From positions 1-5,471 of the forward strand of contig JAZUIK010000035.1 of assembly GCA_045642205.1 (NCBI GenBank): a DNA stretch of 5,471 nucleotides. The letters are read 5' to 3'. This DNA comes from RUG760 sp045642205 (GTDB taxonomy: Bacteria > Bacillota > Clostridia > Lachnospirales > Bianqueaceae). Below the pieces are notes generated by a model, which saw nothing but the letters and a program-made list of their open reading frames with translations, ran no database searches and was not told the DNA's origin. Each line of letters begins with the position of its first letter. Position 1 is the first letter of the stretch. This document shows positions 1-5,396 of this stretch, in pieces. The position numbers were made by a program, and so were the translations under genes.

Positions 1-598
1 GAATGCGGCAGCGATTCTCCAAAGATCCGCCGTATTCATCGGTTCTAAAGTTGGAAAGAGGGCTCATGAACTGATTCAGCAGATAGCTATGAGCGGAATG
101 GATCTCCACGCCGTCAAATCCTGCCTTCTTGGCGCGGACGGCCGCATCGGTAAATGCCTTTACGATCCTTGCTATCTCTTCCTTTGACATGTCTACAGCG
201 ACTTCATCATCGTTCCTTCCCGGATGGACAATACCGCTGGCAGAGATGGGACGCATTCCCGTAAACTTTTCACTGGAACGGCTGCCGGCATGAGAGATCT
301 GGACAATGACCTTGGATCCGTTCTGATGGATCACTTCGGCTTCCTTAGAAAGACCTTCGATCTTATCATCCTCCGCAATGGAAACCTGATTAGGATCCGC
401 CATTCCTTCGACGGAAATGTAATGATGCTCCGTCATGACCAGTCCAACACCGCCGCAGGCAGTCTTTTCTTTATAGAAATTCAACGTGTTTTCTGTCACG
501 AATCCGTTTTCACAGCTTCTGGTTGCCATGGAAGGCATTTCCAGACGGTTTTTGATAGTGAGATTACGGATCGTAAGGGAATCATAAATTGTACTCAT
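1..598 (-). CDS. NADH:flavin oxidoreductase, Old Yellow Enzyme family (partial, C-terminus off the left edge)
   Basis: This is the N-terminal 199 residues of an FMN-dependent ene-reductase or dienoyl-CoA-reductase-like enzyme, translated by hand from the reverse complement. What is seen: the opening strand with NRLEMPSMATRS (residues 17-28), a QISHAG motif (100-105) whose Gln matches the conserved FMN-contacting Gln of the family, and EIHSAHSYLLNQFMSPLSN (165-183). In the last, His167 and His170 match the substrate-binding His-x-x-His pair and Tyr172 the catalytic Tyr. RTDEYGGSLENR follows (185-196). Known: such proteins reduce activated C=C bonds in the cytoplasm using NAD(P)H through FMN, and occur either as single-barrel forms of about 340 residues or as forms of about 650 residues with an added FeS/FAD-NAD part. 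Which form this is cannot be told here. Ala25 stands where YqjM has its flavin-tuning Cys. The ATG at 598 fits the family N-terminus exactly, but no good Shine-Dalgarno precedes it. It is the last visible gene of the leftward operon, 59 bases after the Lar-like gene. The substrate is unknown. Confidence 0.93.
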   Translation of the reverse strand, partial: MSTIYDSLTIRNLTIKNRLEMPSMATRSCENGFVTENTLNFYKEKTACGGVGLVMTEHHYISVEGMADPNQVSIAEDDKIEGLSKEAEVIHQNGSKVIVQISHAGSRSSEKFTGMRPISASGIVHPGRNDDEVAVDMSKEEIARIVKAFTDAAVRAKKAGFDGVEIHSAHSYLLNQFMSPLSNFRTDEYGGSLENRCRI

Positions 599-657
599 AG
601 AACCCGACTTTCTTTTTCGAACTTTTCTTACCGGACCTTGAAGATATCCTTTCGGAC

Positions 658-903
658 TTATTCTCCACGTCTTTCTGCAATGACCTTGCCCATATTCCAG
701 AGCTCAATGGCCTTCTTCTCTGCTCTCTTGTAATCTGCTTCACCATCGTACTGACAGTATGCAGACTGTGTTCCGCAGATAGGACATGCCACATAGACAC
801 ACCAGTCATTTTCTGTTTCGATATACGCGCAATCTTCGTGGCATACCTTACAGGGTGCCAGGTCCATTTCCATTTCTTCCATTTCCAGATTCTTCTCTTC
901 CAT
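658..903 (-). CDS. Lar-like small zinc-ribbon protein
   Basis: This 81-residue cytoplasmic protein resembles the Lar restriction-alleviation family (Pfam Lar_restr_allev type). What is seen: an acidic Met/Glu-rich N-terminus (residues 1-15), then PCKVC (Cys18 and Cys21), an aromatic-rich middle, and CPIC (Cys40 and Cys43). This gives a CxxC-x18-CxxC zinc-ribbon pattern, with extra Cys at 25, 35 and 50. The C-terminus carries KKAIELWN (63-70), which matches the AI-x-x-WN signature that closes Lar-like domains. Known: phage and prophage Lar proteins modulate type I restriction, but most chromosomal proteins with this domain have no tested function, so restriction alleviation should not be assumed. 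The start is decided by a clear AGGAG six bases upstream of the ATG. It lies 59 bases downstream of the radical SAM gene and 59 bases upstream of the oxidoreductase, with no terminator seen in either gap. It could be a general metal-binding accessory protein. Confidence 0.85.
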   Translation of the reverse strand: MEEKNLEMEEMEMDLAPCKVCHEDCAYIETENDWCVYVACPICGTQSAYCQYDGEADYKRAEKKAIELWNMGKVIAERRGE

Positions 904-962
904 GGTGTTCTCCTTTTTTACCTCAATGGTTTTCTATCGTGATCGGATGGAACTCATCCATT

Positions 963-1823
963 TTATTTTGCATTTTTGAATCTTCCGGCATAACCGCAGC
1001 GCTTACAAAGTTCTTCCGGTGCCTTTCCCTGAAGAAATCCCTGGTAGATCCTCTGTGCCCTTTCGGAAGAAAGGATCGTCTCCAGATCATCTTCAAAGAT
1101 ATTTCCCAGAAGGATATCTCCCTCATGATCCAGGCAGCATGGAACAACACTGCCATCACAGAGGATACCGATCTGATCTCTGAGTCCGTAGCAGAAAGTT
1201 CTTTCCTCTTCCGCATGACTTTGAACATCGGCACTTAGATCCGGCCACTCAAACTTATCCCCATGTTCCACATAGATCTTCTCTCCGATGCGGATACCAT
1301 GCTTTTCTCTGACCCATTCTCCCGAAAAGACTTCTTTCATCTTCGTAAGGATCGCGTCATTCTTTTCATCTTCTCCGCCCTGATTCCACAGGCGATAGAC
1401 AACGATCATTTTTCCCTCCGCTGCCTTTCCGAAAGCAAACGCAGACTCCAGATAGTCCTCAAAGGACATGGAGAGATCGTTCGCTTCAAAAGCGTGCAAA
1501 GAGATGTTGACCTTGTGGGGCAGTGCACCTACGTCCAGCAACATTTCCTGCTGATTGGAAAGCAATGTTCCGTTGGTGGTCAGGATCACCTTGAATCCTG
1601 CGCTCTTTGCCATCTGGAGAAAACTTTTCAGCTCCGGATGTCCCAGGGGTTCTCCCATCAGGTGAAAATACAGATAGTCTGTATAGGGAAGCAGCTTCGG
1701 GAGGATCTTTGCCATTTCCTCTTTGTTCATCCTGCCGAGGGGACGTTTGGTCCCGGGGCAGAAATGGCATTTCAGATTGCAGATGTTGGAGATCTCCAGA
1801 TAGATCTTTCTAAAACGCTTCAC
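963..1823 (-). CDS. Radical SAM/SPASM domain protein, substrate unknown
   Basis: This 286-residue protein is a predicted 4Fe-4S, S-adenosylmethionine-dependent radical enzyme. What is seen: the CxxxCxxC cluster motif at Cys15, Cys19 and Cys22, right at the N-terminus as is usual; the SAM-binding GEP motif in HLMGEPLGHP (54-63); and a TTNGTLLS segment (82-89) typical of the barrel. The C-terminal region (about 209-280) looks like a compact SPASM domain. It has Cys211, a DGSVVPCC segment (Cys229 and Cys230), the LGNIFEDDLETI helix start, and a closing CKRC (Cys273 and Cys276), so it can hold one auxiliary cluster rather than the seven-Cys full set. The start codon is GTG, one base after the peptidase stop (TAA-G-GTG). 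No ATG is available in frame nearby, and KRFRKIYLEISN fits the family start, so translation is probably coupled to the peptidase. SPASM enzymes act on peptides, proteins or small molecules. The target here is not recognisable. Confidence 0.93.
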   Translation of the reverse strand: MKRFRKIYLEISNICNLKCHFCPGTKRPLGRMNKEEMAKILPKLLPYTDYLYFHLMGEPLGHPELKSFLQMAKSAGFKVILTTNGTLLSNQQEMLLDVGALPHKVNISLHAFEANDLSMSFEDYLESAFAFGKAAEGKMIVVYRLWNQGGEDEKNDAILTKMKEVFSGEWVREKHGIRIGEKIYVEHGDKFEWPDLSADVQSHAEEERTFCYGLRDQIGILCDGSVVPCCLDHEGDILLGNIFEDDLETILSSERAQRIYQGFLQGKAPEELCKRCGYAGRFKNAK

Positions 1824-1824
1824 C

Positions 1825-3504
1825 TTACATTCCCATCTCTTCCAGGATACCGGCGATACACTTCTTGACGCCGCCTTCTTTCACGGGAATGCTCAGGTTT
1901 GCACAGCGCAGCAGATCGAAATAGCCCAGCTTACCGCCGGTTCTGCAAAGACGGAGATAATCCTCCCATGCGGAGGCACGATCCACCTTCTGCTTGGTGT
2001 AGAACTCAAAGGCACCCATGATCGCCATGGCGTATTCGATATAGTAGAAGGGATACAGGAAGATATGCTGCTTCTGCATCCAGAATCCACCCTCCTCCAG
2101 GAAGGCATTTCCATCATAATCTCTCCAGGGCATATATGCCTTTTCGATCTCATGCCATACAGCTCGGCGCTCCTTAGCGCTCATGGTGGGATTCAGATAG
2201 ACCTTCTCCTGATACTCATCGACGCTGACCAGGTAAGGTACGTTGGTGAAGCTGCTGACCAGATGAGCATAACGATACTTGTCTGCCTCTTCTCCAAAGA
2301 AGTACTCCATCCAGGGGTATGTCCAATATTCCATTGCCATGGAATGGATCTCATTGACTTCACTCATAGCCCAGACCTGAGAGGTCAGGGGCAGAACGCG
2401 GGAAGCGGTATAGGCTTCGAAAGCATGTCCAGCTTCGTGGGTCAAAACATCCACGTCAGCACTGGTTCCGTTAAAGTTGGAGAAGATGAAGGGCATCTTG
2501 ACGTTGGAAAGGAAATCGCAATATCCACCGCCTGCCTTGCCGGGCTTGGTCTCCAGATCGAACATCTCGTTTTCGACCATAGCATCGAAGAAGACGCCGG
2601 TCTCTTCAGAAAGTTCGCGGTACATCTTCTGAGCGGCTGCTACCAGCTCATCCTTGGTTCCTCTGGGAACGGCATTTCCTTCGGGATAGATCAGATCTTC
2701 ATCATAGAAATACAGATGATCGATGCCCAGCTCCTTACGCTGCTTTTCAAACAGTTTTGCTGCTACAGGGGTGATCTCCTCACGGACCTGCTTACGGAAA
2801 TTCTGTGCATCCTCAAATGCATAATCGAAACGGCCTCGCTCCAGGTAAGCCATCTCTACATAATTCTTAAATCCAAGCTTTTCGGCCATACGGACACGGA
2901 TCTCGATGAGCTGATCGTAGATATGATCCAGTTCTTCGGAAATACCTTCGTACATGTCTGCCCAGGCCTTGAATGCAGCCTTACGGACCTCACGATCCGT
3001 GCTCTGCATATGCTTTAACAATCCATAGAAGTTGCAGTCCTCCCCCATGAACTTGGTGCTGGAAACAGCAATGACCTTGGAATACTGCTGCTGCAGTTTG
3101 GACTCGGCAACACGATCCTCGATGATCGCCTCATCCTGCAGACGAAGCTGAGCCTTCATGCTCTTGATGCCGGTGTCACCGAACTCGGCAATATAATCCG
3201 GAAGGAAGGGAGAATCCAGAAGGGCCATATCCGCTTCCTTCTCCACCAGTCCCAGACAGGGCATCTCGCTGTTAAGGAAATTGACCTCTTCCTCATAGAA
3301 GGCATCGGTGGTATTGATGGTATTGCGGATGGTGGCAATACTGAACATGGAATAAAGCTCCGATGTTTCCTTCTCATGTGCCATGATGGCTTCACGCATC
3401 TCACTGTAAGACTTTGCCTCTTTGATCGCCTGTGCGCAATTTCTGGCATTTTCAGATGCCTTTTCCATATCCGGACGGATATAGGGAATATCTGCAAATT
3501 TCAT
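1825..3504 (-). CDS. M3-family zinc oligoendopeptidase (PepF-like)
   Basis: This 559-residue cytoplasmic metallopeptidase probably cleaves short peptides inside the cell. What is seen: the thermolysin-like zinc motif HEAGH (His356, Glu357, His360), followed 25 residues later by Glu385 in EVNEIHSMAMEYW. This is the spacing of the third zinc ligand in thimet-oligopeptidase-type M3 enzymes. A C-terminal HIFLYPFYYIEYAMA segment (480-494) carries the His and Tyr residues that line the M3 active site. The long charged helical N-terminal half (about 1-330) matches the channel-forming lobe. No signal peptide or membrane segment is seen. The length is normal for the PepF/M3 oligoendopeptidase group (about 560-600). 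The ATG at 3504 is supported by AGGAG with nine bases between, and by a promoter about 50 bases upstream. It is the first gene of the leftward operon; its stop is one base from the next start. The assignment to M3 is firm, but exact peptide specificity cannot be read. Confidence 0.96.
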   Translation of the reverse strand: MKFADIPYIRPDMEKASENARNCAQAIKEAKSYSEMREAIMAHEKETSELYSMFSIATIRNTINTTDAFYEEEVNFLNSEMPCLGLVEKEADMALLDSPFLPDYIAEFGDTGIKSMKAQLRLQDEAIIEDRVAESKLQQQYSKVIAVSSTKFMGEDCNFYGLLKHMQSTDREVRKAAFKAWADMYEGISEELDHIYDQLIEIRVRMAEKLGFKNYVEMAYLERGRFDYAFEDAQNFRKQVREEITPVAAKLFEKQRKELGIDHLYFYDEDLIYPEGNAVPRGTKDELVAAAQKMYRELSEETGVFFDAMVENEMFDLETKPGKAGGGYCDFLSNVKMPFIFSNFNGTSADVDVLTHEAGHAFEAYTASRVLPLTSQVWAMSEVNEIHSMAMEYWTYPWMEYFFGEEADKYRYAHLVSSFTNVPYLVSVDEYQEKVYLNPTMSAKERRAVWHEIEKAYMPWRDYDGNAFLEEGGFWMQKQHIFLYPFYYIEYAMAIMGAFEFYTKQKVDRASAWEDYLRLCRTGGKLGYFDLLRCANLSIPVKEGGVKKCIAGILEEMGM

Positions 3505-3517
3505 AATTCTTTTCTCC

Positions 3518-3531
3518 TGATCTTTCGATCA
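3518..3531 (-). promoter_or_regulatory. Small hairpin touching the peptidase ribosome binding site
   Basis: On the minus strand the sequence TGATCGAAAGATCA forms a 5-bp stem closed by a GAAA tetraloop (C-GAAA-G, a very stable type). The last stem base is also the first base of the AGGAG Shine-Dalgarno (3514-3518) of the M3 peptidase. It sits in the predicted 5' leader, about 20 bases after the expected transcription start. It may modestly affect ribosome access or mRNA 5' stability. A chance hairpin of this size is also possible. Confidence 0.4.
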
Positions 3532-3556
3532 ATGCGTATAAAAAACGGACCTTTCC

Positions 3557-3585
3557 AGTATACACTGACTTCCTTAAATACACAA
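3557..3585 (-). promoter_or_regulatory. Predicted sigma-A promoter of the peptidase operon
   Basis: Read on the minus strand, a -35 box TTGTGT (3585-3580) is followed after exactly 17 bases by a -10 box TATACT (3562-3557), which matches TATAAT at five of six positions. Transcription would start near 3550 and give a leader of roughly 45 bases to the peptidase ATG. The -35 is weak (three of six), so activation or moderate strength is likely. No closer candidate in this gap has both boxes at proper spacing. Confidence 0.65.
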
Positions 3586-3620
3586 GTTTCCCCACTTTTC
3601 TCATGGTGCATGGTTCCGCC

Positions 3621-3636
3621 TTTTTCCGCGGAAAAA
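3621..3636. promoter_or_regulatory. Perfect 16-bp palindrome, candidate operator between divergent promoters
   Basis: TTTTTCCGCGGAAAAA reads identically on both strands with no mismatch. It lies between the leftward -35 (ends at 3585) and the rightward -35 (begins at 3662). There is no loop, so an RNA hairpin would be poor, whereas a dimeric DNA-binding protein would suit the symmetry. A further TTCCGC half-site copy lies at 3614-3619, ten bases upstream of the copy inside the palindrome. The sequence does not resemble the Bacillus PurR box (which has a CGAAC core). The binding protein is unknown. Confidence 0.45.
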
Positions 3637-3661
3637 CTTCTTCCTCTGTGCATTTCGTCCC

Positions 3662-3690
3662 TTTACAGAAAAATATGTGTGGTGTACAAT
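3662..3690 (+). promoter_or_regulatory. Predicted sigma-A promoter of guaA
   Basis: The -35 box TTTACA (3662-3667, five of six to TTGACA) and the -10 box TACAAT (3685-3690, five of six to TATAAT) are separated by exactly 17 bases. Transcription should start near 3697, leaving a leader of about 82 bases before the guaA ATG. This is the strongest promoter-like sequence in the window, which fits a housekeeping nucleotide gene. Confidence 0.75.
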
Positions 3691-3711
3691 TCTTCTATTA
3701 TTCAGTTATCC

Positions 3712-3747
3712 GCCGTGCCACATTCGCATTATCTACTCTGGCATGGT
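3712..3747 (+). promoter_or_regulatory. Hairpin in the guaA 5' leader
   Basis: Bases 3712-3720 (GCCGTGCCA) can pair with 3739-3747 (TGGCATGGT) to form a 9-bp stem, including two G-U pairs, around an 18-base loop. It lies about 15 bases after the predicted transcription start and about 22 bases before the GGAGG ribosome binding site. No U-tract follows, so it is not an intrinsic terminator. The conserved purine riboswitch core was not found in the leader. It might be a protein-binding or stability element, or chance pairing. Confidence 0.4.
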
Positions 3748-3778
3748 ATTCATATCCAACTATGACCTGGAGGTGTCT

Positions 3779-5329
3779 ATGGATCAAAAGATCCTCGTCC
3801 TCGATTTTGGAGGACAGTACAATCAGCTGATCGCCCGCCGTGTGCGTGAGAACAACGTATACTGCGAGATCCTGCCCTACACCACTCCCCTGGAGGAGAT
3901 CAAAGCCATGGATCCCATGGGTATCATCTTCACCGGTGGTCCTAACAGTGTGTATGATATGGAATCTCCCCACTATACCAAGGAGATCTTTGACCTTGGT
4001 GTCCCGATCCTTGGTATCTGCTATGGTTCCCAGTTTATGGCCTGGGCACTGGACGGCCGCGTAGAGACCGCTCCCGTCAGTGAATACGGCCATACCGACA
4101 TCGAACTGGATACAAACAGTCTTCTTTTCCAGAACTGTGAGCCCACTACCTCTGTATGGATGAGCCATACAGACTATATTGCACAGGCCCCCGAAGGTTT
4201 TACTATTACAGGCCATACTCCTGTCTGCCCTGTCGCAGCCATGGAATGTGCTGAAAGAAAGCTCTATGCTACCCAGTTCCATCCAGAAGTCCTTCACACC
4301 AAGGAAGGAAAGAAGATGCTGGGCAACTTCGTAAAGAATATCTGCAACTGCTCCGGCGACTGGAAGATGGAATCCTTCATCGAGAGCGCTGTCGCTGAAC
4401 TGCGTGAGGCCATCGGTGACAAGAATGTTATTCTTGGTCTGTCCGGCGGTGTTGACTCCTCTGTTGCTGCCGCTCTTCTGTCCAAGGCTGTCGGTAAGCA
4501 GCTGACCTGTGTCTTCGTTGACCATGGTCTCATGCGTAAGAACGAGGGTGACGAAGTCGAAAAGATCTTCACCGAGCGTTTCGATATGAACTTTGTCCGC
4601 CTCAACTGCCAGGAGCACTTCCTGAGCGAGCTGAAGGACGTCGTGGATCCCGAGCAGAAGCGTAAGATCATCGGTACCGAGTTCTACCGTGCTTTCTGGG
4701 ATGAGATCAAGCGTCTCCAGGAAAACGGTTTGGCATACTTTGCACAGGGAACCATCTACCCCGACCGTATCGAATCCGGTAAGGGTAAGAACCAGAAATC
4801 CGCTGTCATCAAGACCCATCACAACATGGTCGATCAGCCCACGGATGTTTCTTTCCTTGGCACCATCGAGCCTCTGAAGGACCTGTTCAAGGATGAGGTC
4901 CGTGCCGTTGGTGAGCTTCTTGGACTGCCCCACGATCTGGTATGGCGTCAGCCCTTCCCCGGTCCCGGACTTGGCGTTCGTATCATTGGTGCCATCACTG
5001 CTGAAAGAGTCGCTCTTCTTCAGGATGCTGACTGGATCCTGAGAGACGAGATGAGCAAAAACGGCTATGAGAGAAACCTTTCTCAGTTCTTCTGTGTCCT
5101 TCCCGGTGTCAACACTGTCGGTGTTATGGGTGACTTCAGAACCTATTCTGATCTGATCGTTATCCGTGCAGTCACCACCGATGACTTCATGACCGCCGAC
5201 TGGGCAAAGATCCCCTATGATATCCTTGCCAAGGTTTCCGGCCGTATCACCAATGAGATGAAGGGCCGCGTCAACCGCGTAGTCTACGATATCACTTCCA
5301 AGCCCCCGGCTACGGTGGAATGGGAGTAA
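3779..5329 (+). CDS. guaA: GMP synthase (glutamine-hydrolysing)
   Basis: This 516-residue cytoplasmic enzyme converts XMP, ATP and glutamine to GMP, the last step of guanine nucleotide synthesis. What is seen: a class I glutamine amidotransferase domain (about 1-190) with the GGPNSVYD turn (53-60), nucleophile Cys81 in GICYGSQ, and His168 and Glu170 in FHPE completing the catalytic triad. The ATP pyrophosphatase domain follows, with the SGGVDSS P-loop (222-228), VDHGLMR (247-253), GTIYPDRIES (324-333) and KTHHN (345-349). A dimerisation domain with QPFPGPGLGVR (391-401) ends in DITSKPPATVEWE (504-516), the invariant family C-terminus. Length matches the usual 510-525 residues. The ATG at 3779 is chosen because GGAGG lies five bases upstream and the protein begins MDQKILVLDFGGQY as in homologues. 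In-frame upstream ATGs such as 3677 overlap the promoter. Ser84 in CYGSQ replaces the Met common in this motif, which is probably neutral. The gene is monocistronic, with its own promoter and terminator. Confidence 0.99.
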   Translation: MDQKILVLDFGGQYNQLIARRVRENNVYCEILPYTTPLEEIKAMDPMGIIFTGGPNSVYDMESPHYTKEIFDLGVPILGICYGSQFMAWALDGRVETAPVSEYGHTDIELDTNSLLFQNCEPTTSVWMSHTDYIAQAPEGFTITGHTPVCPVAAMECAERKLYATQFHPEVLHTKEGKKMLGNFVKNICNCSGDWKMESFIESAVAELREAIGDKNVILGLSGGVDSSVAAALLSKAVGKQLTCVFVDHGLMRKNEGDEVEKIFTERFDMNFVRLNCQEHFLSELKDVVDPEQKRKIIGTEFYRAFWDEIKRLQENGLAYFAQGTIYPDRIESGKGKNQKSAVIKTHHNMVDQPTDVSFLGTIEPLKDLFKDEVRAVGELLGLPHDLVWRQPFPGPGLGVRIIGAITAERVALLQDADWILRDEMSKNGYERNLSQFFCVLPGVNTVGVMGDFRTYSDLIVIRAVTTDDFMTADWAKIPYDILAKVSGRITNEMKGRVNRVVYDITSKPPATVEWE

Positions 5330-5330
5330 C

Positions 5331-5396
5331 CCAAGAAAAGAAAAAGCTCTGAAGTCCGCTATTTATGCGGTCTCCAGAGCTTTTTTATTTTCTTGG
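5331..5396 (+). terminator. Long intrinsic terminator after guaA, probably bidirectional
   Basis: Two bases after the TAA a long inverted repeat begins. A core stem pairs AAAAAGCTCTG (5341-5351) with CAGAGCTTTTT (5375-5385). An inner CCGC/GCGG stem (5356-5359 with 5367-5370) closes on a 7-base loop. An outer stem pairs CCAAGAAAA (5331-5339) with TTTTCTTGG (5388-5396), with one G-U pair and one bulged A between the outer and core stems. T-rich sequence follows the core stem on both strands, so termination is possible in either direction. Confidence 0.9.

Noticed and set aside
224..733. 169-codon open frame on the plus strand
   Set aside because: It is antisense to the oxidoreductase, whose catalytic His-x-x-His and Tyr are visible on the minus strand.
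786..1238. 150-codon open frame on the plus strand
   Set aside because: It crosses the Lar-like and radical SAM genes on the opposite strand and has no supporting signal.
1263..1868. 201-codon open frame on the plus strand
   Set aside because: It is antisense to the radical SAM gene, whose Cys and GEP motifs are convincing. The protein has no recognisable motif.
2065..3018. 317-codon open frame on the plus strand
   Set aside because: It lies wholly within the M3 peptidase coding region, antisense to it, with no ribosome binding site or family motif.
1..3504. RiPP-type (modified peptide) gene cluster
   Set aside because: A peptidase and a SPASM protein are adjacent, but there is no precursor peptide, leader-binding domain or exporter in the window. 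M3 peptidases are common general enzymes.
3677..3778. Upstream extension of guaA by 34 residues
   Set aside because: The extension overlaps the promoter -10 box, is not like the GuaA N-terminus, and the ATG at 3779 has a well-placed GGAGG.
3505..3778. Purine riboswitch or PurR box upstream of guaA
   Set aside because: Neither the conserved aptamer core nor paired CGAAC-type boxes could be found by eye on either strand.
3698..4933. 411-codon open frame antisense to guaA
   Set aside because: It is an exact shadow of guaA, whose codon use leaves few stops on the other strand. It covers the guaA start region and resembles no protein family I know, while guaA is fully supported.
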